NCBI GenBank assembly: GCA_918807975.1
Contig: OU964921.1
Coordinates: forward strand, 44,480,498-44,544,497
Source of the DNA: Aplidium turbinatum
Taxonomy: Eukaryota > Chordata > Ascidiacea > Aplousobranchia > Polyclinidae
Length of the DNA stretch: 64,000 nt
Direction of reading: 5' to 3'
Positions 28,501 through 36,046 of the stretch are shown piece after piece. The notes below the pieces were generated by a model, which saw only the letters and a list, made by a program, of their open reading frames with translations, did no database searches and had not been told where the DNA came from. The stretch's first letter is position 1, and each line of letters starts with the position of its first letter. Both the position numbers and the translations under genes were made by a program.

Positions 28501-31500
28501 ATGAGAATAATGAAATTTGGAAAAATAAAAGGATAAGAAGGACCAAAATGATGCAGTGAATCAAATAAACGAGAAGGATGAAAATAATGAGGAGGATCAT
28601 TTGTACAACTATGGAACATGGAAATGCGGCCTGATTTGTCACATTTTGCAGATTTTGATTACAGCTACTGCTAGTGCTTGGCTGACATTTTTTGAGATAT
28701 TTTTACTTTTTGCGGTTTCCTAATGACAAAAAACTTTTTTGTTGCCTTGGGGAAGCAGTAGCAAAGGAGAAAAAAGTAAGTTGAAAAACCCAAATCAGAC
28801 TGTTATTGAAAATTAACAGTCTGACTAAAATTTACAAAATCAAATTTTCTTTGTTTTTCAACATGTGAGGATGTTAAATCCTATTGTGTCATCTGGGGAA
28901 AAGAATAAAGAAAGCATAAAAGTCTAATTTTTAGAAACATTTATTTAAACGTTCGCCCAAAGTTAGAAAAACCTGGAAATTTCTGCAAAATGTGACAAAT
29001 CAGGCCGTATCTTTAGGTGGCCATGTATGGAAGCAGATCATTCATTTTCAAAAATGTTGTTTGTATTTGTGACATATTTATTCTTTCAAAGAGTAACTTT
29101 AATTAAGTGGTGACCACACTGATAAGGCAGAATAATAAATCAAACTTTAGCTAAACATAAAAATAAATGTTTCTATATGTACTATACAGTTAAGCGTTTT
29201 CACCGTAATTAAACTAATTACAAATGAAATACTAAAGTAGTTGCACAAGCTCAGTCCCACTCTTGGGACTTGTGTTTAATACTTTTATTTTATGGCCAAA
29301 TTCCTTGCTGTCTTCATACATGGAAACTAACTCATCAACATCATCAATGATCTCCTTCCCAATCCTTGACACAAGGGAGCAAAGTATGGAGTGAACCTCT
29401 TTCAATGTAGACAGTTTGACTGCTCCAATGCTCGACCTGAACATGCAACAAAACTCCAACAACTTAATTGTCAAAATACATTATATAATAACCATTTGTC
29501 GATATTTTTCTGCAATCAGCTACCAATTGACACTGAATGATCAAAGTCTCATGGCTGGCATGCATATTGCATACTACATTGATTCGCAAACACATAGGCC
29601 TACTGTTTCTTTTAAATGCTCAGGCATGAGCACATAGTCAGGTAAAACTTCCACATCTATGTAACTTAACATAACTTCACTCAGAACCACTCTTCAAGTT
29701 GATGGTTTGTACCAAGCCAGAAAATCGGACATTTTTACAGGCACTTGGCATTTGCAGATCTTGAATCTGGAATGGCCCATTTCGGTGAGTCTGATTCGGT
29801 GAGTTCGATCCCTTAACGGGGGATTTTTTTAATTTTTTTTTTTAAATTATCGGGTACTGTAGCCTAATTATCATTACCGTTTTAGGGTTAGGGGTTAGAG
29901 GTTAGGAACTCACCGAATCGGACTCACCGAATAGTAGCAGACCCCTTGAATCAATGCAAAAGGACCTGGTATGCTGGCTGGGTAAGCCTAAATCAAAACA
30001 TGGACTGACAACCAATTGATATTTACAGAAAGTGCACTTATCAAGTTGACTTGTAGGGCTGTGAATTGTGATCATTAAGTTATATACCGTCTCAGCCTTG
30101 AAATTGACACAGTGAGAATAATCACAAATTAGCAAGGAAAACTAAAACAAGTGAAAAAAGTAATGTGGTGTTAATTTATGGACTTTTGCAAAGACACGTT
30201 TGAGTGAGAGTAAAAATATGACAACATGAAAACATATGGAATAAAATAAAAACAAACCTAAGTTCTTCAGATGTTTTGTAGGTGACGCTTTCGACATTGT
30301 ATAATTTGAGCACCAGAAATGCAACTATATTTTGCTTTTCTTCAATGCTTTCTTCTTCACCAACTAAAAATTTGATCAAATTTTAGTTTTAAGTTCAGCA
30401 ATAACATGCTATGGGTTGTATGATTTAAATAAGAATGACTACCGGTAACAGCGGCTTTTGTGTAAGATATAAACAGTGAATCACAACATCACTAACTAAT
30501 GACAGAAGCAGCTTGCAGCAGATTCCTCAAACATGTCTTCAAGAAATCACTTGCTTTTCGATCTTTGCATCTCTTTCTCAGAAGCACTTGCAATTCATAC
30601 CAAGATGGCTGACATTCCACGAATGAAGTCTAGAAAATAACCTTCATGGCAGACAATTGAACACATTGCAAGATATAGGCTTATCACTTACAGGCATAAT
30701 TTGCTTTCATACTAATTTCATAAGTTATATATACATGGTAAATTATAAATACTTTCCTTGAACTAACTGAAAATCTATTTGATAAATACGGCTACTTTTA
30801 CAAAAGTTAATTCATAGGGTCTGCTACTGTCATGCAGGTACAACTACAGCCTAAAGTAGATGGCTTTGAAAGAACATTCATAACATTTTATTAATTGAAG
30901 TATAGGTACATTGGTATCTTCTTGTTTCAAAGCATAGGCAGCAAGAGATTATAACTTAAGCCATATATACATATCTTTGTGAATGACATATCCTATTAGA
31001 GCAGTGGTTCTCAAACTTTTTTAGGTTGTGGCACACTGTGCAAATAAAAGATGTCTGCAGCACACATACTACAAAACAAAGTTGGAAGAAGAATTTCATT
31101 CTACAAACTTGAATGCAATTAATGTGCCTATTTATGGAAATAAATATGATTACAACGAGGTGTCGTTCGTCATCACCACACACACATTTTGTTGTCAATT
31201 TTAAGAAGTCACTTTTGCTACATCAGCAAAACAACAGGCATCACCATAATCTTATCACTATCAGTCATTCAATAATAGGCTACTGTGCATTCAAGTCTAT
31301 TGCCTATTTGTGATAAATTTAGATAACTTCCTGAAATTCAAAAAAGTTTTACAACATTCAGTTTGAGAAACTCTGCAATAGAGCATGCATACTACAACCA
31401 TTAAAAATGCAATTTCTAAAATATTTCAAATACCGGTAGGTAAAAACATAGCCTAAATGGTTTTAAAGCAAAGATCTTTAAAAAAATGGAACTATTGTGT

Positions 31501-31617
31501 AGACCAGTTAAAACTTACTCGCTTTTCTATAGTGTCATACTGCTGTGAAATATTAGAAAATTGTCGAATTGCTGTAGTCAAATGGGGCTCTTCAACTATG
31601 TCAGAAACTTTTAACAT
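90..31617 (-). CDS. ASCC3: ASCC3, activating signal cointegrator 1 complex subunit 3 (3'-truncated by window edge)
   Basis: This is a dual-cassette Ski2-like 3'-5' helicase. In known animals it works in the ASC-1 complex, splitting collided ribosomes and unwinding alkylated DNA for ALKBH3. The 42 coding exons, in transcript order, are: 31519-31617, 30497-30629, 30258-30363, 29283-29436, 28183-28370, 27782-27863, 26987-27113, 26480-26532, 25034-25164, 24808-24949, 23877-23999, 22897-23097, 22196-22336, 21405-21569, 20954-21045, 20346-20502, 20093-20227, 19500-19757, 18617-18775, 17432-17551, 14032-14128, 13745-13899, 12410-12586, 11939-12167, 11597-11751, 11196-11294, 10735-10903, 10290-10427, 9870-10035, 8555-8721, 7897-8042, 7503-7623, 6792-6934, 6243-6501, 4888-5030, 4420-4558, 3988-4147, 3496-3612, 2814-2982, 2347-2498, 1804-1927, 90-367. 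Phases match across every junction. All introns are GT-AG except one GC-AG. The start ATG (31615-31617) has an in-frame TAA eight codons upstream. The last exon ends in a good donor (GTTAGT), so the C-terminus lies outside the window. Confidence 0.95.
430..722 (-). repeat. tRNA-derived SINE, family 1, copy 1
   Basis: This is a SINE of about 290 bp in ASCC3 intron 41. Its tRNA-like head (right end) has an A-box-like GTTAGATCAGTG and a B box GGTTCGACTC. The body (ACTGCTTTCCATTCAACGGC, CGGAAAATTTCACTCTG, AACTACCAGGAATAAC) matches copies at 1440-1705, 52015-52290 and 52340-54830. The oldest tRNA match has decayed, so this is not a functional tRNA. Confidence 0.8.
972..1350. mobile_element. hAT-type non-autonomous element with 8-bp TSD
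   Basis: The terminal inverted repeats are CAGTGCTTCTCAACC (left) and GGTTGGGAAGCACTG (right). They are flanked by the 8-bp direct repeats ACCTGAAG (964-971) and ACCTAAAG (1351-1358). The element is 379 bp with no coding potential. The 8-bp target duplication and CAG...CTG ends are typical of hAT. Confidence 0.85.
1440..1705 (-). repeat. tRNA-derived SINE, family 1, copy 2
   Basis: This copy shares its body and B-box region (GTTCGACTCTC) with copy 1 in the same orientation. The extreme head is replaced at 1706-1745 by a short palindromic sequence built on TTCGTTCACGAA. It lies between the hAT element at 972-1350 and exon 41. Confidence 0.75.
3155..3340 (+). repeat. SINE, family 2
   Basis: A tRNA-like head (GCCGAGTGGTGAC, then AGTTCGACACC) is followed by a body with GTCTTTGGCACATAAGG. 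It matches the SINE split at 25282-25400 / 26191-26300. It lies in the ASCC3 intron between exons 39 and 38. Confidence 0.6.
4888..10427 (-). CDS. ASCC3: ASCC3 exons 28-35: second helicase cassette
   Basis: This is the second RecA pair, the catalytically active unwinding cassette in human ASCC3. Exon 28 opens with [13 protein letters not shown]. Walker [14 protein letters not shown] starts exon 29 (about residue 1330). Exon 30 has [23 protein letters not shown] and DEIHLLG (about residue 1435). Exon 31 has [14 protein letters not shown] and [15 protein letters not shown]. Exon 33 has [20 protein letters not shown], exon 34 has GIGIHHAGL and [15 protein letters not shown], and exon 35 has [12 protein letters not shown]. 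All helicase motifs are present and uninterrupted. Confidence 0.95.
5316..5770 (-). mobile_element. RTE-like LINE 3' fragment
   Basis: Minus-strand translation gives a typical LINE ORF2 C-terminus: [32 protein letters not shown]-like residues, then [16 protein letters not shown]. The 3' end (left) has a short ATGATGATG-type tail at 5318-5333, as in RTE-clade elements. It is heavily 5'-truncated. Confidence 0.7.
5770..5936 (+). mobile_element. Second LINE 3' fragment, opposite orientation
   Basis: Plus-strand translation reads a LINE C-terminal pattern ([32 protein letters not shown], ending in GDGT and a stop). A tail with TGATGATAATGATG follows. It meets the minus-strand fragment head to head at about 5770. 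Each fragment has its own tail, so these are two insertions. Confidence 0.6.
9105..9612. repeat. Tandem array of about 54 bp, 4-5 units, beside a LINE-like scrap
   Basis: Units contain CTCTCAAGCATAAAGATCAA, CACAAAAATCAG and CCCCTTTCCGTTCC. One unit lies at 9105-9160 and four more at 9398-9605. The spacer (9172-9235) reads [16 protein letters not shown] on the plus strand, which resembles the start of a LINE endonuclease. The array lies in the ASCC3 intron between exons 30 and 29. Confidence 0.7.
10735..17551 (-). CDS. ASCC3: ASCC3 exons 20-27: winged helix and first Sec63 domain
   Basis: These exons cover the winged-helix and first Sec63-like module after cassette 1. Landmarks are [13 protein letters not shown] (exon 20), [13 protein letters not shown] (exon 21), [19 protein letters not shown] (exon 22), [19 protein letters not shown] (exon 23), [14 protein letters not shown] (exon 24), [14 protein letters not shown] (exon 25) and the FN3-like strands [19 protein letters not shown] (exon 26) and [15 protein letters not shown] (exon 27). 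The 3.3-kb intron between exons 20 and 21 holds a 2.7-kb long-TIR transposon (14359-17030). Confidence 0.93.
14359..17030 (-). mobile_element. DNA transposon with about 460-bp TIRs and a decayed transposase-like gene
   Basis: Near-identical inverted arms lie at 14359-14818 and 16572-17030, both opening C(A/G)TTAG(A/G)GTGTTTC. A possible TA dinucleotide flanks each side (14357-14358, 17031-17032). The minus strand carries fragments of one protein family: [16 protein letters not shown] in the arm, [18 protein letters not shown] (about 16110-16165), and an internal region about 15266-15930 ([18 protein letters not shown]). The TAVNTGKK block recurs in uncharacterised transposon-linked proteins of cnidarians and arthropods, as I recall. 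The reading frame is interrupted in several places. The superfamily was not recognised. Confidence 0.75.
17880..18248. mobile_element. MITE with about 80-bp terminal inverted repeats
   Basis: The left end CCGTGAAACAGCACAACTTT mirrors the right end AAAGTTGTGCTGTTTTACGG. The mirror continues through GAGTTAAAGTTTGGCCACAA and the CATGTTTTATT segment. The left arm carries a short extra duplication of GCACAACTTTGCC. No coding capacity is seen. It lies in the ASCC3 intron between exons 19 and 20. Confidence 0.8.
18617..23097 (-). CDS. ASCC3: ASCC3 exons 12-19: first helicase cassette
   Basis: This is the first pair of RecA-like domains. Exon 12 has Walker [10 protein letters not shown] (about residue 480). 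Exon 13 has [12 protein letters not shown] and ELTGDMQL (motifs Ia/Ib). Exon 14 has [12 protein letters not shown] and the DEVH box (about residue 592). Exon 15 has LSATLPNY (motif III). Exon 16 has [12 protein letters not shown], exon 17 has [11 protein letters not shown], exon 18 has [19 protein letters not shown], and exon 19 has [11 protein letters not shown] (motif VI). All catalytic motifs look intact. Exon 19 ends at the gene's only GC donor (GCAAGT). Exon 13 ends at a weak GTCCTT donor chosen to keep frame, although a stronger GTAAGC lies 10 bases further on. Confidence 0.95.
18835..19076. mobile_element. hAT-type MITE
   Basis: The ends are CAGTGGCTCTCAACC and GGTTATGAACCCCTG. The flanking octamers AACTAAAC (18827-18834) and AACTTGAC (19077-19084) match at 6 of 8 positions, consistent with an old 8-bp duplication. 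It starts about 60 bp upstream of exon 19 in the intron. Confidence 0.65.
19852..19940 (+). repeat. LINE 3'-terminal fragment, same family as the foldback arms
   Basis: The segment CTAGTAGCC...CCGGGAACATCGTGAATCT...CTCAGAGGCTCACACGACGACG matches the LINE 3' end at 34030-34115 and its inverted copy at 32710-32780. This shows that the sequence is an independently dispersed repeat. Confidence 0.7.
23877..31617 (-). CDS. ASCC3: ASCC3 exons 1-11: N-terminal region
   Basis: These exons encode about residues 1-446, the poorly conserved N-terminal part that in human ASCC3 contacts ASCC2. Recognisable blocks, all matching the order in the human protein, include [15 protein letters not shown] (exon 1), [13 protein letters not shown] (exon 2), [14 protein letters not shown] (exon 3), [19 protein letters not shown] (exon 7) and [18 protein letters not shown] (exon 10). 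Exon 5 adds an acidic and polar stretch ([13 protein letters not shown]). Exon 4 is taken to end at an unusual GTATTA donor because only this keeps phase 0 with exon 5. Exon 9 ends at a weak GTGGAT donor, supported by phase and by homology into exon 10. The exon 5/6 junction is the least certain. Confidence 0.85.
24158..24571. mobile_element. MITE, family with CGGCCTGATTTGTCACATTTTG ends, copy 1 (diverged)
   Basis: The left end has TGGCTGCCTAGAGATACGG then TTTGCTACATTCAGCAGAA. The right end mirrors it (AATGCGACAAATCAGGCAGC, CCTAGGTAGCAATGCA). It shares its termini with the copy at 28612-29030. It lies in the ASCC3 intron between exons 11 and 10. Confidence 0.6.
25401..26182. mobile_element. 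hAT-type element inserted in a SINE
   Basis: The ends CAGTGGCGTACGCAGG and CCTGCGTACGCTAGTG are inverted repeats. The TSD is AGCACACC (25393-25400) and GGCACACC (26183-26190). It contains a second, related element at 25451-25888 and a poly-G run. No transposase is seen. Confidence 0.85.
25451..25888. mobile_element. hAT-type element nested in another hAT
   Basis: The ends are CAGTAGCGTAGCTAGG and the mirrored GACTACGCCACTG. The flanking octamers GGCATTGA (25443-25450) and GCCATTGA (25889-25896) match at 7 of 8. The interior (GGGGGTCTAGGGGGCCTCCC, AGAGCATTTTCAACAAAAAT) is shared with copies at 40993-41480 and 52795-53212. Confidence 0.85.
27150..27450 (+). mobile_element. RTE-like LINE 3' fragment
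   Basis: An open reading frame at 27155-27436 reads a LINE ORF2 C-terminus: [11 protein letters not shown]-like residues (partly frameshifted), [20 protein letters not shown] and [20 protein letters not shown] short TGATGATGATGA tail follows. It starts 40 bp upstream of ASCC3 exon 7, inside the intron, on the opposite strand. Confidence 0.8.
28380..28605. repeat. Degenerate purine-rich repeats
   Basis: Three imperfect units of about 75-80 bp are built on AAAAGCATAAAGAGGAT, AATGATG and ATGAAAATTTGGAAAA. No coding or RNA feature is recognised. It lies in the intron between ASCC3 exons 4 and 5, directly upstream of exon 5. Confidence 0.55.
28612..29030. mobile_element. MITE, family with CGGCCTGATTTGTCACATTTTG ends, copy 2
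   Basis: The left terminus TGCGGCCTGATTTGTCACAT is mirrored at the right (ATGTGACAAATCAGGCCGTA). Outer segments TGGAACATGG and CCATGTATGG complete the repeat. The centre (about 28690-28960) is itself partly self-complementary. No ORF is seen. Confidence 0.75.
29781..29931. mobile_element. Small palindromic MITE
   Basis: The left end TTCGGTGAGTCTGATTCGGT, followed by GAGTTC, mirrors the right GAACTCACCGAATCGGACTC and ACCGAA. The length is 151 bp with a T-rich centre. It lies in the intron between exons 3 and 4 of ASCC3. Confidence 0.7.
31002..31375. mobile_element. hAT-type MITE in ASCC3 intron 1
   Basis: The ends are CAGTGGTTCTCAAACT and AGTTTGAGAAACTCTG. The flanking octamers TATTAGAG and CAATAGAG share 6 of 8 bases. 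It is 374 bp, without coding, and belongs to the same end-type group as 972-1350 and 18835-19076. Confidence 0.7.
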
Positions 31618-32059
31618 TATCCTTGCAAAAAGCAAGGATTATCACCCAAGCCTAAGAACACTAATAGCTGTAAAGTGTGTTACAACGTTACAATCATCAT
31701 AAATCATTTCTACTTGGTGCATCATTTAAGGTTTGCATTTGTTCATTTGCAGTACGGTACTTTTTTCTTGCTCACCACATTGCAGCATAGGAAGATGTTG
31801 CATTTTATAATATGGTGACTTGAGACCAAGGCAGAGGCCGTAGTAACCAGCCTACCACATATGTACTAATTTCAAGGACTGTTTACCTACCGCCGCTAAT
31901 TTTGAGGGCTGTTTACCAGAAACAGTACCGTATATACATGGTCAAAATACACAAGTCTATAGGCTACAGTAGACATGCGCAATCCCCAGACTTTCTTTTG
32001 TTTTCATCTATATTGTGACTTTTCTGAATGGGTTTTCAATGCTGATTTCAACAATATGT
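31618..32059 (-). promoter_or_regulatory. 5' flank of ASCC3 (5' UTR/promoter not resolved)
   Basis: This 440-bp stretch between the ASCC3 start codon and the foldback element must hold at least part of the 5' UTR if there is no upstream exon. An AG precedes GATAATG, so an upstream non-coding exon is possible. No TATA box or initiator could be assigned. Confidence 0.3.
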
Positions 32060-32689
32060 ATAAAAAAAGGAAGTGGCTGCGTTTACGGCGCCGTAAATAC
32101 AGCCGTTCCATGCCTTTTTTCTAGTCTTTACGTCGCTTTTAGTGCGCATGCGCGCTGTTGCTGAAAAAAGCTGTATATATAACTAAATTCAACTGTTTTC
32201 ACCAAGTGATTCAGTGGCGCATGCGGTCTGCGTCTGATTCTTACTCACAAGGATATGAGTTCGATACTTCCAAGAGGTGTGCTTTTTTTTTAAGCTAAAT
32301 TCTAACCTGAAGTGACTCAGTCGTTAGGCTGCGCATTTTTGTGGCCGTTTAGTTTGTTTTTAATTCTGAACATCACAACGAAAAAACAGTATATGACAAA
32401 CATAGCAGAGATCTAGAAAAAGGTAGAAGAGACAAAACGCGGACGTTATACCGTGCATGATACCAGATAGCCGAGAACGTCTGCGCGGCGTTCGAAAGAA
32501 CGCGGCTGTGTCTCGGTAAAGACACTTAATGGCAAGCCAAAATAAGGGGAACAGCTGACTCGAAAACTAAATGTCACTTCGCTGCTTCCTGTTGTCTGTT
32601 GTATCGCATCTGTGATCGCAGTGTAGGCTACTGTATGTTATCGCAATGGGCGCAAATAAAAACACGATTATTATTATAAAGCAGGACAA

Positions 32690-33105
32690 TCAGTTTAAAA
32701 TATGACGTCGTCGTCGTGTGAGCCTCTGGGGCCGAGTGTCTATCCTTTTACCACCCCAGATTCACAATGTTCCCGGACTACACTGGAAGGCTAGAGAGCA
32801 GCCAGTCTTTGGTTTCGTCATCCATGACACACAGACCTTCCCCTCCGTTAGGTGGCTTGAAGATGGAACAGCCATTGATGATGTGGTCTGCGGTCTGTTC
32901 CTCGGCACCACATTCACAAAAGGAGGAAGAGGCCATTCCCCATTGGTGCATGGTTGAGCGGAAAAGCCCGGCGTCCTGTCTTGGCAGTGTTAGGCCGATT
33001 GGGCGTGTGTCGGCGTCGGGGATGAACGAATAGAGTTTGGTGGCGCTTGACTTCCATTCAGAACTCCATTTATGGTCCGCCCAAGCAGCCGCAGAGACGT
33101 CTTGT
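32690..33105 (-). mobile_element. LINE 3' end in left foldback arm
   Basis: This is the inverted counterpart of 33745-34165. In the minus strand it encodes the same cysteine-histidine tail as the other arm and ends with the same 3' untranslated sequence (CACGACGACGACG, then AAACTGATTGTCC). Confidence 0.7.
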
Positions 33106-33168
33106 TCTCAAACCTTTAGTTAGGCTACTTTACGATTCAATCGTTAGGCTACGCATTTTTGTGGCCGT

Positions 33169-33408
33169 TCAATCAACCAATCAATCATTTTATTTTTCGT
33201 CATTAACGCGTCCGGGACGAAAAAGATACTAACTACAAAAATCGATATAAACCTACCAGCACGTTAACGAACGGGAAAAGGTGGCAAAACCTTGAAAGGT
33301 TTAAAACGTGCCTGAATGAAAAATTATGTAGTAGGCTATATCAGTAGTTAGCACGGCCACAAAACCCAAAAAACAAATAGCAAAAAAATAAAACAAAAAC
33401 AGAAACAG
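33169..33408. repeat. Dispersed repeat starting CAATCAATCATTTTATTT, in left arm only
   Basis: This segment is absent from the right arm. Its start also occurs at 38221-38245 and 39342-39365, and its inner part (CCAGCACGTTAACGAACGGG, AACCTTGAAAGG) matches 40235-40320. It contains a single TTAA (33212-33215) where the 39-kb copy carries a piggyBac-like insertion. Confidence 0.65.
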
Positions 33409-33744
33409 TTTAGTTTGTTTTTAGTTCTGACCATCACAACGAAAAATCAGTTTAAAATATGGCACGGTCGAACACCTTAATATTTTTTTTTATAAATTTA
33501 GAAAGAAAAAAAAGGCTAGTGAGTTTTTTTTCTTTAAAATTCTATAACTTATTCATAAAATTTTTAGGTGTTTACGACCGTGCCATATTTTAAACTGATT
33601 TTTCGTTGTGATGGTCAGAACTAAAAACAAACTAAACTGAACGACCATAAAAATGCGTACCGGTAGCCTAACGATTGAATCGTAACGTAGCCTAACTAAA
33701 GGTTTGAGAACAAGACGTCTCTGCGGCTGCTTGGGCGGACCATA

Positions 33745-34165
33745 AATGGAGTTCTGAATGGAAGTCAAGCGCCGCCAAACTCTATTCGTTCATCCCCGAC
33801 GCCGACACACGCCCAATCGGCCTAACACTATACCAGGACAGGACGTCGGGCTTTTCCGCTCAACCATGCACCAATGGGGAATGGCCTCTTCTTCCTTCTG
33901 TGAATGTGGTGCCGAGGAACAGACCGCAGACCACATCATCAATGACTGTTCCATCTTCAAGCCACCTAACGGAGAGTTGAACTAAGGTCTGCGTGTCATG
34001 GATGACGAAACCAAAGACTGGCTGCTCTCTAGTAGCCTTCCAGTGTAGTCCGGGAACATCGTGAATCTGGGGTGGTAAAAGGATAGACCCTCGGCCCCAG
34101 AGGCTCACACGACGACGACACCATATTTTAAACTGATTGTCCTGCTTTATAATAATAATCGGGTT
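33745..34165 (+). mobile_element. LINE 3' end in right foldback arm
   Basis: The plus-strand frame (about 33758-33985) reads HQWGMASSSFCECGAEEQTA, then DHIINDC. This is the C-x-C-x(7)-H-x(4)-C tail found at the C-terminus of many Jockey/CR1-like LINE ORF2 proteins. Its 3' UTR ends near TTATAATAATAATCG. The fragment is strongly 5'-truncated. Confidence 0.75.
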
Positions 34166-34381
34166 TTCATTTGCGCCCATTGCGATAACATACAGTAGCC
34201 TACACTGCGATCACAGATGCGATACAACAGGCAACAGGAAGCAGCGAAGTGATATTTAGTCTTCGAGTCAGCTGTTCCCCTTATTTTGGCTTGCCATTAA
34301 GTGTCTTTACCGAGACACAGCCGCGTTCTTTCAAACGCCGCGCAGACGTTCTCGGCTATCTGGTATCATGCACGGTATAAC

Positions 34382-36046
34382 CAGGGGTGCATTCCTAAAA
34401 ATTTTTTGAGGGGGGCTCTAACACTTAGCTGTGTTGTTATAGACAAAATAGGCTATGTATAAGTAATCGGTGTAGGTTAGCCAACAATGTTTACCTTTTT
34501 TAAAAGGAAGCACTGTTCAGTTTGTTTTTACTTCTGAACATCATGTCGAAAAACAACCCATGCTAAAATATAGCTTGAAGTACAGAAAAAGGTAGAAGCA
34601 ACAAAACGTGAAAACGTGGTTGAATCCGATATAAAATTACAAGTTTGAAATTTGGCTTGGTTGCTACACTGCAATCTCCTTTGCTTTTTTTTACTTCTTA
34701 GGCCTACACTTGAAACTCGATTTGCATGAGCTAATTCCAATCTCTTAACTCAATTGTAAACTTATTTGTATGAGCTGCATAGGCAAGTAAGGAAATGCAA
34801 TTCTTGAAATGAGCGCTTGTGGTTGCAGATTTGCTATATAAGAACCAATAAGCTGCCAATGTGACAGTTACACTAAAATCTCATTTAGTTATTAACGAAC
34901 AGTTTAAAAAACTCCAATTACAGCAAAAGCATATTCCAAGTTGGTGCAAACGAGATTACACAAAACAAATAGCCTGTCTGCCAGGTCTTTGGTTTTATGG
35001 GCTAAGTTATAAGCACCACGACAGTCCTTGATTTCAGCCAGCAAACAGTTTTTGCAGAGATCTGAGTTCATTCAATGTGGGCAGCTTGTGTTAACTTGAA
35101 TATCCCCAGAATGCTTAACTTGAATATCCCCAGCCGACCAATGAGTCTGCAACCACTTCTGAGTTGCCGAAGTGCCATTCCATAAATGAGAAACTGGTCC
35201 ATTGATGCTGATGAACAACAATGCTGAAACAAGTGATATGGTCAGCCGTGATCGTAGCGGTGTGATAACCAAGTTCATTTGTGAAAATCCACGTTCGGCT
35301 TCAGCAGAACTTATAGCAATCATGTTTAGTACTACGTTCTTGAGCAACTTTATTGTATCTGGTATATGACAAGGATTGTCAACATACAATCGAAAATCGG
35401 AAATAGGAGTGATGACATGAAATCTCTCCTCTATTTTTCGTAATCTCTGCTCCCCTTCTTGCCATGGAACTTCAACTGCAGCAGGCCATAACTCTGGTAC
35501 AATAATTTCCAAGCTCTTCACAGAATTTTCATTATTGGTGTCCACCATCCTGCTTCCAATGTTGTCAACCAAAGCTTGAATAAACCGATTACGATCAAAA
35601 GAAGGATAGTCTCTACGTCGAGCTTTGAACTGGTCCAATGTTGTACCTTTAAAAGAGTAGTTTTTTATACTTCCGGGACTCAAGTTAACAACTTCATCAA
35701 ACGAATACTTTCCTTCTTAAATAGCTTTTTTTATTTAAAGTAGAGAATTAACAGTCCATTTGACATGACGATTAGCTACTACGAAGTTGATATTTCCATG
35801 CAGTCTGGAGAGTTTCTGACAAAAGTGATAATTGGCGATTGCTATCAACTTATGTTCGTGTTTTTTTGCAGTTCTGTTGTGAGAAAGCTGTTAAAGTGTT
35901 ACTTGTTCAGTCGAGAAGTTGTTGTTCAGCCAGAAAAGCTGAAAAATGGAAACCTGAACAGGCCCCCCCTGAGCCCCCCCTACATCAAGCTTTTTCGTAT
36001 TTCGGGGGGCTCAGCCCCCCCGAGCCCCCCCAGGAATGCAACCCTG
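34382..36046 (-). mobile_element. hAT transposon (1.67 kb) inserted in a foldback arm
   Basis: The ends are CAGGGGTGCATTCCT and AGGAATGCAACCCTG. The perfect 8-bp duplication GGTATAAC lies at 34374-34381 and 36047-36054. The opposite arm has the same sequence with one GGTATAAC, an empty site. A transposase remnant (35072-35683) lies inside on the minus strand. The right end carries GC-rich clusters of GGGGGGCTCAGCCCCCC type. Confidence 0.92.
35072..35683 (-). pseudogene. hAT transposase C-terminal fragment
   Basis: This 203-residue open frame ends in the hAT dimerisation domain signature: NMIAISSAEAERGFSQMN, then ITPLRSRLTISLVSALLFI. The N-terminal part (SFDRNRFIQALVDNIGSRM) resembles the region before the insertion domain in KIAA1586/ZMYM-type hAT proteins. 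The BED finger and the first catalytic Asp are not seen, so it is a fragment. Confidence 0.85.

Noticed and set aside
29884-29912. TTAGGGTTAGGGGTTAGAGG-like telomere repeat
   Set aside because: There are only three imperfect units, inside a small palindromic MITE; no telomeric array or chromosome end.
31457-31702. Plus-strand 81-residue ORF
   Set aside because: It is antisense to ASCC3 exon 1.
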